Both the position numbers and the translations under genes were made by a program. Shown here in pieces: positions 43,895 through 52,075 of a DNA stretch of 64,000 nucleotides (position 1 is its first letter; every line of letters starts with the position of its first letter). The notes below the pieces were generated by a model, which was given only the letters and a program-made list of their open reading frames with translations, ran no database searches and was not told the origin of the DNA. The stretch lies in assembly GCA_017462915.1 (NCBI GenBank), contig JAFTQG010000055.1, positions 1 to 64,000 on the forward strand. Reading direction: 5' to 3'. The stretch is from Prevotella sp. GTDB taxonomy: Bacteria > Bacteroidota > Bacteroidia > Bacteroidales > Bacteroidaceae.

Positions 43895-44527
43895 CTACAG
43901 CAGGTATCTTATAGCCTCGGGACCTTCGTTGAAGAGGAGGTCGAGGATGGAGAGCCCGGGCAGGAAGCCGTGTCGCTCACGGTAGACCTGATAATATGGC
44001 TTCACGGGGAGGATAGAGCTCAGGGACTTTGTCTTAGGGGAGATGAGTGTGCGGTAGTCAGGGGTCTCGGGGAGCTCTTCGGAGGGGACAAATTTCTCGG
44101 TGAAATCGAACATTATGTCGAGGTCAAGGAGGCGGCACATCAGTTCGGCGGTCGCCTGGTTGTAGTCCAGGAGATATTTCATGCGCACCGGCGACGAGGG
44201 GCCTTCGTCGATGAAGAACGGGCGTATGTCGTCCTGATAGTATTCGAAGAATGCCGATTCGCCGTAGGCTGTCAGCAGTGCCTGCCAGTGGAGGTGTCGC
44301 CAGTTGCCGTGGTCGGAAATCTGCATGTCCTTGATCTGCAGGCTCTCTCCGTGGGTCACGGGGACGGTCAGCGCCTGTGTCCCGTTGGCGGTGGCTATGA
44401 CGCAGCGGTTGCGGAAGGTCTGTTTCCTGAACGATTCGCAGGCTTCGACATATACGCGCGAACCTGTGCAATGGCTCAAGAGGGAGTACCATTGCACAGG
44501 TCCGAAGTATGTTGTAGAGAGAAGCAA
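43895..44527 (-). CDS. WbqC-like family protein
   Basis: 210 residues of the WbqC family, common in Bacteroidales behind dapB-lepB. The start MLLSTTYFGPVQWYS matches the family's N-terminus but the initiation codon here is TTG (44527-44525), since no ATG lies at that position. Conserved blocks are HGNWRHLHWQALLTAYG, FFEYYQDDIRPFF and the C-terminal PGLSILDLLFNEGPEAI. Members are thought to act in polysaccharide or surface-glycan synthesis, without a proven reaction. The gap to lepB is a repeat module. Confidence 0.85.
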   Translation of the reverse strand: MLLSTTYFGPVQWYSLLSHCTGSRVYVEACESFRKQTFRNRCVIATANGTQALTVPVTHGESLQIKDMQISDHGNWRHLHWQALLTAYGESAFFEYYQDDIRPFFIDEGPSSPVRMKYLLDYNQATAELMCRLLDLDIMFDFTEKFVPSEELPETPDYRTLISPKTKSLSSILPVKPYYQVYRERHGFLPGLSILDLLFNEGPEAIRYLL

Positions 44528-44533
44528 GGGAGG

Positions 44534-44692
44534 TGCGGTTGTTTGGTGGTTTAGTGGTTTGGTGGTTTGGTGGTTTAGTGGTTTGGTGGTTTAGTGGTTT
44601 GGCTATTGGTTTTAGGTTGTAATAGCCGGAATAGCCGATATAGCCACAATAGACTAATAACTAAACGACCAAACGACTAAATAACCAAACCA
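44534..44692. repeat. Full arm-core-arm module
   Basis: GT-rich arm of GTTTGGTGG/TTTAGTGG units (44540-44601), core (44621-44651), CTAAACGACCAAACGAC arm (44660-44692). It fills the space between wbqC and lepB; the lepB TAG stop is at its edge. Confidence 0.9.
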
Positions 44693-46132
44693 CTACTTAA
44701 TCTTGTCCACCCATGTGAAGAGGCGGTGCCAGCGTATGCCGGAGAATCCGTGGCGGTCAGGGTCTGACGACCACCAGATGAAGAGCGGTTTGCCCACGAT
44801 ATGGTCTTCAGGCACGAAGCCCCAATAGCGGGAGTCGGCAGAGTTGTGGCGGTTGTCGCCCATCATCCAGTAGTAGTCCATCTTGAATGTGTACGACTTC
44901 GCTTCCTTGCCGTTGATGAATATCTTGCCGTCGCGCGTCACCTTGAGGTCGTTGCCCTCGTAGGTGCGTATCGGGCGTTCGTATACTGCGATATTGTTTA
45001 TGTCGAGCTTCACTGACTTTCCCTTCTGCGGAATCCACACCGGACCGTAGTTGTCGCGTGTCCATCCTGTCCTCGCGTTGAGCGGATAGAGGTCGCCAGT
45101 AGGGGCATCGGTGTTGAGGGAGATGCTCTTGACGATGTCCTTGCGCGACTTCAGCACGTTGTATGCGCGCTGTGTCAGCGGCATGTAGCCATACTGGTTG
45201 AGCTGCGTGATGTCTTCCATGGAGATGCCGAGCGTCTCTATGAGCTCTTCGGGGAGCTGCGACTGGAGCTTGATGTTGTAGGTATACTGCACGTTGTCCG
45301 GCTCCTTGTTTGGCTTGCCGTCGAGGTAGACTATGCGGTCCTTTATCTGCAGTGTCTGTCCCGGCAGGCCTACGCAGCGCTTCACATAGTTCTCGCGGCG
45401 GTCGGCAGGGCGTGTGATGATGTCGCCGTAGTCCTTCGGATTCTGGCGTATATACTCTTTTCCTGCCTCGTAGTAGGCATCGTAAAGCTCACGCTGCTGC
45501 AGCGGCGAGAGGCTGTCTATATGAGTGTCCGTCGTGACGAGCTGCTGTCCGAAGGAGTATGCCATCTGGTAGAAGTCGGCGGCTGCCCAGCGTTCGTCGG
45601 AGACGAGGGTGTCGCCGGCAGGATAGTTGAAGACCACGATGTCGTTCAGCTCCACCTTGCCGAGGCCTTTGGCACGGCGGTACTCCCATTGCGGATACTC
45701 TATGTAGCTCTTGCATCCGAGGAGGGGCATCGTATGCTGTGTGAGAGGCATCGTGAGCGGCGTCTGCGGTATGCGCGGTCCGTAGGCCACCTTGCTCACG
45801 CAGAGGTAGTCGCCTGTGAGGAGCGACTTCTCCAGCGAACTGGACGGTATGACATAGTTCTGGAAGAAGAAGAGGTTGATGAAATATACTGCCACGAGGG
45901 CGAAGACGATGGCGTCGACCCACGACATGATGAAGCGTGTCGCGTCGCCTGCATCGCGCCACCACTGCCAGTTGATCTTGCGCGAGATGTAGGCGTCGTA
46001 TATGAACGGCACGACTATGAGTCCCCACCACGACTCCACCCAGTAGAGGAAAAGGAGGTAGAGGACTGTCACTGTGGCGAATTTCGCCCATTGCACGGCT
46101 TTCTTAGGTTCTTGCCTTTTAGTGTATTTCAT
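44693..46132 (-). CDS. lepB: Signal peptidase I
   Basis: Cleaves signal peptides of exported proteins at the inner membrane. 479 residues, with transmembrane helices near 19-46 and 70-90. The catalytic Ser is S99 in IPSSSLEKSL (canonical PSxSM has Leu for Met), the general-base Lys is in ENYVKRCVGLPG, and MGDNRHNSADSRYWG is the box E motif. The long insert between the catalytic Ser and Lys is normal for Bacteroidales LepB. The start is 46132 (MKYTKRQEPKKAVQ); the frame upstream to 46339 is dapB shadow. Eight bases after the dapB stop, so one operon with dapB and wbqC. Confidence 0.93.
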   Translation of the reverse strand: MKYTKRQEPKKAVQWAKFATVTVLYLLFLYWVESWWGLIVVPFIYDAYISRKINWQWWRDAGDATRFIMSWVDAIVFALVAVYFINLFFFQNYVIPSSSLEKSLLTGDYLCVSKVAYGPRIPQTPLTMPLTQHTMPLLGCKSYIEYPQWEYRRAKGLGKVELNDIVVFNYPAGDTLVSDERWAAADFYQMAYSFGQQLVTTDTHIDSLSPLQQRELYDAYYEAGKEYIRQNPKDYGDIITRPADRRENYVKRCVGLPGQTLQIKDRIVYLDGKPNKEPDNVQYTYNIKLQSQLPEELIETLGISMEDITQLNQYGYMPLTQRAYNVLKSRKDIVKSISLNTDAPTGDLYPLNARTGWTRDNYGPVWIPQKGKSVKLDINNIAVYERPIRTYEGNDLKVTRDGKIFINGKEAKSYTFKMDYYWMMGDNRHNSADSRYWGFVPEDHIVGKPLFIWWSSDPDRHGFSGIRWHRLFTWVDKIK

Positions 46133-46140
46133 TGTCTTTC

Positions 46141-46896
46141 TTAGAATTTGAACATGTCGTCGATGGTCAGCAGTCCTTCGTGCCCGTCCGTGAACTCTGC
46201 CGCGAGCACCGCCCCGAGGGCAAAGCCCTGGCGCGAATGGGCGTCGTGGGTGATGGTGATGCAGTCTGCCTCGCTGTTGTATGTTATGGAGTGTATGCCC
46301 GGAACCTCGCCGCGGCGTATGGAGTTTATCGTCAGGCATGACGGGTCTTCGCCCTCTGCCGGAGTGACCGTGCCGTCAGGATTCTGCACGGTGCCTGTCT
46401 GCCAGCCTGTCTTGCGGTCGAGGCGCTCCACGATTTGCTCGGCGAGGGTGATGCCTGTGCCCGACGGATGGTCGAGCTTGTGGATATGGTGGGTCTCCGT
46501 CTCCTCCACGTCATACTGCGGGAAGGAGTTCATTATTGTTGCCAGATACTTGTTGACGGCGGAGAATATCGCCACGCCTATCGAGAAGTTTGATGCCCAG
46601 AAGAGGGTCTTCCCCTCACTGGCGCAGGCCTTGCGGACATCGTCGCCGTGCTCCTTTAGCCATCCCGTGGAGCCGGAGACGACCTTCACGCCTGCCTTCC
46701 ATGCCTTCAGGTAATTGCCGTAGGCTACCTGCGGCGCGGTGAACTCTATCGCGACATCTGCCGAGGCGAAGGCCTCCGACTCGAAATCCTGCTGGTTGTC
46801 AACGTCTATGATGCTTACTATCTCGTGGCCTCGGGAGAGAGCGATCTGCTCTATCATGTGTCCCATCTTGCCGTAGCCTATGAGTGCTATCTTCAT
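46141..46896 (-). CDS. dapB: 4-hydroxy-tetrahydrodipicolinate reductase
   Basis: NAD(P)H-dependent reductase of lysine and meso-diaminopimelate synthesis. 251 residues. Rossmann motif GYGKMG at 8-13, substrate-binding SGSTGW, catalytic histidine region ETHHIHKLDHPSGTG, and the C-terminal HDAHSRQGFALGA. First gene of dapB-lepB-wbqC. Confidence 0.96.
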   Translation of the reverse strand: MKIALIGYGKMGHMIEQIALSRGHEIVSIIDVDNQQDFESEAFASADVAIEFTAPQVAYGNYLKAWKAGVKVVSGSTGWLKEHGDDVRKACASEGKTLFWASNFSIGVAIFSAVNKYLATIMNSFPQYDVEETETHHIHKLDHPSGTGITLAEQIVERLDRKTGWQTGTVQNPDGTVTPAEGEDPSCLTINSIRRGEVPGIHSITYNSEADCITITHDAHSRQGFALGAVLAAEFTDGHEGLLTIDDMFKF

Positions 46897-46919
46897 TGTC
46901 TGGTTGTGGGTTATTGAGT

Positions 46920-47072
46920 TATACGGTTTTACGGTTGTGCGGTTAGGCGGTTGTGCGGTTTTTGGTTTTCAGCTGCAGATCCTATTCCTGCTATATCGGC
47001 TATCCCGGCTATCACCGTGTTATATCCGCATAACCGTCTAACCGAAAAACCGTAAAAACCGCATAACCGCAT
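46920..47072. repeat. Arm-core-arm module with CGGTTTTACGG arms, divergent context
   Basis: Left arm ACGGTTTTACGGTTGTGCGG (46923-46965), core reading CTATTCCTG, CTATATCGG, CTATCCCGG (46982-47011), right arm CCGCATAACCGTCTAACCG (47026-47070). The arms are complementary. The module lies between divergent dapB and topA and does not contain a promoter. Confidence 0.85.
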
Positions 47073-47197
47073 ACAAATATACTCATTTCTCCGCACATAC
47101 ACACACGTACATAACAATATTTAGCATTATTTGTAATGTGTATCTTAAAAAAACATAACAATTCACTATATAATAATGTGAACAAGATTATTTTGAG

Positions 47198-47205
47198 TAT
47201 TTTTG
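47198..47205 (+). promoter_or_regulatory. -7 element TATTTTTG before topA
   Basis: TATTTTTGCG, 81 bases before the chosen topA ATG. It argues against using the frame from 47203 as coding. Confidence 0.5.
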
Positions 47206-47286
47206 CGCCCCGAAACGACAGTGCCCGATACAACGCGGCGCACGGACCGTAAAGAAACAGAACAAGAAAACATACAACAACCTACA

Positions 47287-49611
47287 ATGAAAGAGAACCT
47301 GGTCATCGTGGAGAGTCCTGCCAAGGCAAAGACCATAGAGAAATTCCTCGGCAAGGAATACAAGGTAATGTCGTCCTACGGACACATCCGCGACTTGAAG
47401 AAGAAGGAAATAAGCATTGACCTCAACAGTCTCAACCCAGAATACGAGATTCCTGAGGAGAAGAAGAAACTTGTCAACGAACTGCGGACGCAGGCGAAGA
47501 AAGCCGACAAGGTCTGGCTCGCATCCGATGAGGACCGCGAGGGAGAGGCTATATCGTGGCATCTCTGCGAGGTGCTCGGACTGGACGAGCAGAAGACTGC
47601 CCGCATAGTGTTCCACGAAATCACAAAACCTGCCATACTCGACGCCATAGAGCATCCGAGACATCTTGACATGAACCTCGTAGACGCACAGCAGGCACGC
47701 CGTGTGCTCGACAGGCTCGTGGGCTTCAAGCTCTCGCCTGTGCTGTGGCGCAAGGTGAAGCCTGCCCTCTCCGCAGGCCGCGTACAGTCGGTGGCTGTAA
47801 GGCTCATCGTGGAGCGCGAGCGCGAGATACAGAACTTCACTTCGGAGCCTTATTACCGCGTGAACGCCATCTTCACCATCGAGGAGGACGGACATCCCAT
47901 AGAGGTGAAGGCAGAGCTTGACCGCCGTTTCAAGAACCATGAAGAGGCGCAGGCTTTCCTCGAGAAATGCCGCGAGGCGGAGTTCAAGGTCGTCGACATA
48001 CAGAAGAAGCCTCTCCACCGCACACCGGCACCGCCGTTCACGACATCCACCCTGCAGCAGGAAGCGGCGAGGAAGCTCGGATTCACCGTGTCGCAGACGA
48101 TGATGGTGGCACAGCATCTCTACGAGAACGGTCTCATAACATACATGCGTACCGACTCCGTGAACCTTTCCAAACTGTGCATAGGCGCGGCGAAGGAGGA
48201 CATCATCAACGAATACGGTGAGGAATACAGCCGTCCGCGCAACTACCAGACAAAGTCGAAGGGCGCGCAGGAAGCCCACGAGGCCATCCGCCCGACATAT
48301 ATGGATAAGGTGAAGATAGAGGGCACGGTGCAGGAGCGCCGCCTCTACGAACTCATACGCAAGCGTACCATAGCGTCCCAGATGGCAGATGCCGAACTGG
48401 AGAAGACGCAGGTGACAATCAGCGTCAGCGGAACCGTGGAGCAGTTCGTGGCGCAGGGCGAGGTGATAAAGTTCGACGGCTTCCTGAAAGTCTATGCTGA
48501 AAGCCGCGACGACGAGCAGCAGGACGAGGAAGACGGACACATCCTGCCGCCGTTTACCGTAGGACAGACTCTCGAACGCCGCGAGATAACGTCTACAGAG
48601 CGTTTCTCCCAGTCACCGCTGAGATATACCGAGGCGTCACTCGTACATAAGCTCGAGGAGCTCGGCATAGGCCGCCCGTCAACCTACGCGCCGACAATCT
48701 CCACCATACAGCAGCGCGGATATGTGCAGAAAGGCGACAAGAAAGGCGTCGAGAGACAGTATGTCATAGACACCCTGCGCGGGAACGTCATCTCCTCACG
48801 CACCAAGAAGGAGATGGCAGGCTCCGACAAGGGCAAGCTGCAGCCTACAGACATCGGCAGCGTGGTCAACGACTTCCTTATACAGTATTTCCCTAACATC
48901 ATGGACTACAACTTCACGGCGAAGGTCGAGGAGAAGTTTGACGAGATAGCCGAGGGCAAGGAACCGTGGAACGAGATGATAAAGGACTTCTACGGCGAGT
49001 TTGACAAGACCGTGGAGGCCACCATCAACGCCCGTTCCGAGCATAAGGCAGGAGAGCGCGAGGTAGGCATCGACCCGAAAAGCGGCAAGCCTGTCTTCGT
49101 GAAGATAGGACGCTACGGGCCTGTCGTCCAGATAGGTACGGCCGACGACGAGGAGAAACCGCGCTTCGCACAGCTCCCGGCAGACAAGTCCATGGAGACG
49201 ATAACCCTCGAGGAGGCTCTCTCGCTCTTCGCCCTGCCACGCCGGCTCGGCACATACGAGGGACACATCATCACCGTCGGCGCAGGACGCTTCGGCCCTT
49301 ATGTCCTGCACAACAAGAAATACGTCTCGCTGCCTAAGGACGTCGACCCGCTCACAGCCGACCTCGAGTGCGCCGTAAGGCTCATAGTAGAGAAGCGCAG
49401 GCAGGAGGAGCAGAGACACATCAAGGACTTCGAGGAGGACGAGAAGATGCATCTGCTCAACGGACGCTACGGCCCGTACATACAGTATGACGGCAAGAAC
49501 TTCCGCCTGCCGAAAGCACTCCACGAGCGTGTCGCCGAACTGACATACGAGGAGTGTATGGAAGTCGTGAACAATCCCGTCTCCTCCAAACGTGCAGCAA
49601 AGAAACAATAA
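47287..49611 (+). CDS. topA: DNA topoisomerase I
   Basis: Type IA topoisomerase that relaxes negative supercoils. 774 residues from the ATG at 47287 (MKENLVIVESPAKAKTIEKF). Toprim Asp motif DEDREGEAIAW-like (SDEDREGEAISWH), active-site Tyr286 in LITYMRTDS, and the ENGLITYM-SVNLSKL helix. Instead of zinc fingers the C-terminus has repeated toprim-associated segments (GRYGPVVQIG, GRFGPYVLHN, GRYGPYIQYD). Ends in SSKRAAKKQ. First gene of the plus-strand housekeeping run. Confidence 0.96.
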   Translation: MKENLVIVESPAKAKTIEKFLGKEYKVMSSYGHIRDLKKKEISIDLNSLNPEYEIPEEKKKLVNELRTQAKKADKVWLASDEDREGEAISWHLCEVLGLDEQKTARIVFHEITKPAILDAIEHPRHLDMNLVDAQQARRVLDRLVGFKLSPVLWRKVKPALSAGRVQSVAVRLIVEREREIQNFTSEPYYRVNAIFTIEEDGHPIEVKAELDRRFKNHEEAQAFLEKCREAEFKVVDIQKKPLHRTPAPPFTTSTLQQEAARKLGFTVSQTMMVAQHLYENGLITYMRTDSVNLSKLCIGAAKEDIINEYGEEYSRPRNYQTKSKGAQEAHEAIRPTYMDKVKIEGTVQERRLYELIRKRTIASQMADAELEKTQVTISVSGTVEQFVAQGEVIKFDGFLKVYAESRDDEQQDEEDGHILPPFTVGQTLERREITSTERFSQSPLRYTEASLVHKLEELGIGRPSTYAPTISTIQQRGYVQKGDKKGVERQYVIDTLRGNVISSRTKKEMAGSDKGKLQPTDIGSVVNDFLIQYFPNIMDYNFTAKVEEKFDEIAEGKEPWNEMIKDFYGEFDKTVEATINARSEHKAGEREVGIDPKSGKPVFVKIGRYGPVVQIGTADDEEKPRFAQLPADKSMETITLEEALSLFALPRRLGTYEGHIITVGAGRFGPYVLHNKKYVSLPKDVDPLTADLECAVRLIVEKRRQEEQRHIKDFEEDEKMHLLNGRYGPYIQYDGKNFRLPKALHERVAELTYEECMEVVNNPVSSKRAAKKQ

Positions 49612-49621
49612 ACAACCGCTT

Positions 49622-49665
49622 GACGCTCCCATCCCCATGCGACGACATGAGGGAAAGGGAGCGTC
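49622..49665 (+). terminator. Hairpin after topA
   Basis: GACGCTCCC (49622-49630) pairs with GGGAGCGTC (49657-49665) around a 26-base loop. No T-run. Confidence 0.45.
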
Positions 49666-49707
49666 TGGCGTTTACAGCCGTCGGCCTTGCTGTAGCCCTG
49701 CATTATA

Positions 49708-49815
49708 ATAGCTTCTATAATATCTATAGCTTCTATCCCGGCTATATAGGCTATCCCAGCTATCACCGTAAAACCGTAAAACCGCATAAACCGTAAAAAA
49801 CCTTACAAACCGCAC
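49708..49815. repeat. Nonamer core module with ACCGTAAAACCG arm
   Basis: Core CTATCCCGG, CTATATAGG, CTATCCCAG (49733-49761), preceded by degenerate TATAGCTTC units, followed by CACCGTAAAACCGTAAAACC-type arm to the aroK start. Confidence 0.8.
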
Positions 49816-49821
49816 CCGACC

Positions 49822-50346
49822 ATGCAACGAATCATACTCATAGGCTACATGGGAGTCGGCAAGACCACCGTCGGCAAGACCCTCGCCAAGCGCCTCGGAC
49901 TGATGTTCTACGACCTCGACTGGTACATAGAGTCAAGGATGAGGAAGACCGTCAAGCAGATATTCGACGAACGCGGAGAGGAAGGATTCCGCAAGATAGA
50001 GCACAACATGCTCCACGAAGTCGCGGAATTCGAGGATGTCGTGATAGCCTGCGGAGGAGGCACACCCTGCTTCTTCGACAACATGGACTACATGAACCGC
50101 CAGGCAGAGACAATATACCTCGACGGCTCCCCTGACACAATCATGAGACACCTTCACATGGGGAAAGGCGTCCGTCCGCTGCTCCTCGGCAAAAGCGACG
50201 ACGAACTGTCTGCCTACATCCATGAATCGCTCGAGGCAAGGAAGCCTTTCTATACCAAGGCAAAGCACACCGTAGAGGTATTCCCCATGGACAGCTTCGA
50301 CAAGATAGACACTATCGTGGGACAAATCACACAGATACTGGAATGA
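49822..50346 (+). CDS. aroK: Shikimate kinase
   Basis: Phosphorylates shikimate in the aromatic amino-acid (chorismate) pathway. 174 residues with P-loop GYMGVGKTTVG, shikimate-binding YDLDWYIE, GEEGFRKIE, VIACGGGTP, and the lid RPLLLG. In other Bacteroidales I recall speA between aroK and argB; here a repeat module fills that gap. Confidence 0.93.
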   Translation: MQRIILIGYMGVGKTTVGKTLAKRLGLMFYDLDWYIESRMRKTVKQIFDERGEEGFRKIEHNMLHEVAEFEDVVIACGGGTPCFFDNMDYMNRQAETIYLDGSPDTIMRHLHMGKGVRPLLLGKSDDELSAYIHESLEARKPFYTKAKHTVEVFPMDSFDKIDTIVGQITQILE

Positions 50347-50349
50347 TTG

Positions 50350-50495
50350 TTGGTCGTTTGGTTGTTTAGTGGTTTGGTTGTTTAGTTATTAGCCTATTGC
50401 GGCTATATCGGCTATTCAGGCTATCAACCAAAACACTAAACAAACAACCAAACCACTAAACCACCAAACGACAAAACAACTAAAAAACCACAAAC
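50350..50495. repeat. Full arm-core-arm module
   Basis: GT-rich arm (50350-50390), core CTATTGCGG, CTATATCGG, CTATTCAGG (50395-50425), AC-rich arm AACCAAAACACTAAACAAAC and on (50426-50495). It spans the gap from the aroK stop to 2 bases before the argB start. Confidence 0.92.
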
Positions 50496-50497
50496 CA

Positions 50498-51292
50498 ATG
50501 AACATCACCTTAATAAAAGTAGGAGGAGCCATCGTCGAGGACGAGGCACAGCTCCGCCAGCTCATCAGCGACTTCGCAGCCATCGAAGGCCCTAAGGTCC
50601 TTGTCCACGGAGGAGGACGGCGCGCAACGAAAGTCGCCGCACGCCTCGGCATAGAAAGCCGCATGGCAGGAGGACGGCGCATAACCGACGCCGACATGCT
50701 CGATGTCGTCACCATGGTCTACGGCGGACTCGTCAACAAGCATCTCGTGGCCATGCTCCAGGCGGAAGGCGTCAACGCCATAGGTCTCACAGGAGCCGAC
50801 ATGGACATCATACGCTCACACCGCCGTCCGCTAAAGCGCATGGAGATAGACGGCAAGGAGGAGATGGTAGACTTCGGATTCGTGGGAGATGTGGACCGCG
50901 CCGACGGGAAGACTCTCCTCAATCTCATCAGGCAGGGCGCAGTGCCTGTCATAGCTCCGCTGACGCATGACGGCCGCGGCAACATACTGAACACCAACGC
51001 CGACACAATGGCGGCGGAGACAGCATGTGGCATGGCGGCAGAGGGTGCCGACGTGACACTGATATACTCTTTCGAGAAGCGCGGCGTGCTTGCCGACCCT
51101 GACGACGACAACTCCGTGATACCTGTCATCACGCACGAAAGTTTCCAGCGATACAAGGCCGACGGCACCATCTCGGGAGGAATGCTCCCGAAGATAGAGA
51201 ACGCCCTCAACGCCATAGACCGCGGAGTGAAAAAGGTGGTAATAACCCTCGCCACCGCCATCGACGGCAACTCCGGGACGATAATCAAGTGA
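50498..51292 (+). CDS. argB: N-acetylglutamate kinase (possibly N-succinylglutamate kinase)
   Basis: Second step of arginine synthesis: phosphorylation of N-acyl-glutamate. 264 residues of amino-acid kinase fold: KVGGAIVED, VHGGGRRATKVA, GADMDIIR, NTNADTMAAE, and GGMLPKIENAL. Some Bacteroidales use a succinyl group instead of acetyl, so the donor may differ; the sequence does not decide. The M20 deacylase at 5527 could be the matching downstream enzyme. Flanked by repeat modules on both sides and no internal promoter, so it is probably read through from aroK. Confidence 0.92.
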   Translation: MNITLIKVGGAIVEDEAQLRQLISDFAAIEGPKVLVHGGGRRATKVAARLGIESRMAGGRRITDADMLDVVTMVYGGLVNKHLVAMLQAEGVNAIGLTGADMDIIRSHRRPLKRMEIDGKEEMVDFGFVGDVDRADGKTLLNLIRQGAVPVIAPLTHDGRGNILNTNADTMAAETACGMAAEGADVTLIYSFEKRGVLADPDDDNSVIPVITHESFQRYKADGTISGGMLPKIENALNAIDRGVKKVVITLATAIDGNSGTIIK

Positions 51293-51293
51293 T

Positions 51294-51415
51294 ACGGTTT
51301 TGCGGTTATACGGATATTGCACGGTTTTACGGTGATAGCCGGAATAGCCGATATAGAAGCTATAGCCGTATAACCGTATAACCGCCCAACCGTAAAAACC
51401 GCAAGAACCGTAAAA
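51294..51415. repeat. Nonamer core module in reversed orientation
   Basis: CGGTTTTGCGGTTATACGG arm (51295-51333), core reading TAGCCGGAA, TAGCCGATA (51336-51354), then ATAACCGTATAACCG arm (51365-51413). The core points opposite to the plus-strand genes on both sides, the only clear exception among modules with one core orientation. Confidence 0.85.
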
Positions 51416-51417
51416 GA

Positions 51418-51921
51418 ATGCCCTCCTTCCGCAACGACATATTGCCCTTGAAAGACAAGCTCTTCCGCCTTGCCCTGCGCATCACGATGCAGAGGGAAGA
51501 CGCCGAAGACGTCGTGCAGGAGACGATGATAAAGCTCTGGAGCCAGCGTGAGACGCTCGACAGGATAGACAATCTCGAAGCCTTCGCCATAACGGTATGC
51601 CGCAACAAGGCTCTCGACCATGTCAAGCGCACAGCCGCCGGCACCCTCTCGCTCGACGAAGGAGTGAGCATCAGCGAAGGCTCCGTAAACCCTTATGAGA
51701 GCATCTACGCACAGGAGTCGCTGAGACACATCAACGCCCTCATGCTCCAGTTGCCCGAGAAGCAGAGGACATGCATGCATCTACGCGACTTTGAAGGAAA
51801 GAATTACCGCGAGATAGCCGACATCATGCAGATAACGGAAGACCAGGTGAAAATCAATATCTTCCGCGCAAGAAAGACTATAAGAGAGGCGGTCGGACGG
51901 TCGGACGGTTTTTACGGTTAA
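51418..51921 (+). CDS. ECF-type RNA polymerase sigma factor
   Basis: 167 residues. Sigma region 2: DILPLKDKLFRLALRITMQREDAEDVVQETMIKLW. Region 4: EKQRTCMHLRDFEGKNYREI then ADIMQITEDQVKINIFRARK, a helix-turn-helix for the -35 element. It is an extracytoplasmic-function sigma factor. No anti-sigma factor gene follows it. The only ECF-type promoter I found in the window is before the membrane protein gene at 6902. The final residues (about GRSDGFYG) are encoded by sequence of the repeat arm type (CGGTCGGACGG). Confidence 0.85.
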   Translation: MPSFRNDILPLKDKLFRLALRITMQREDAEDVVQETMIKLWSQRETLDRIDNLEAFAITVCRNKALDHVKRTAAGTLSLDEGVSISEGSVNPYESIYAQESLRHINALMLQLPEKQRTCMHLRDFEGKNYREIADIMQITEDQVKINIFRARKTIREAVGRSDGFYG

Positions 51922-52074
51922 GCGGCTCTTGCGGTTTTTACGGTTGGGCGGTTATACGGTTATGCGGCTATAGCTTCTATTTCGGCTATATCGGCTATTC
52001 CGGCTATCCCCTAAACCAAAAACCTACGACCTAAAACCCAAAACCACTAAACAACTAAACCACCAAACAACCAC
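51895..52074. repeat. Arm-core-arm module with mixed arms
   Basis: CGGTTTTTACGGTTAAGCGG arm overlapping the sigma 3' end (51897-51968), core CTATTTCGG, CTATATCGG, CTATTCCGG (51979-52008), then CTAAACCAAAAACC and CACTAAACAACTAAACC arm to the start codon at 52076. Left and right arms are of different classes. Confidence 0.85.
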
Positions 52075-52075
52075 T

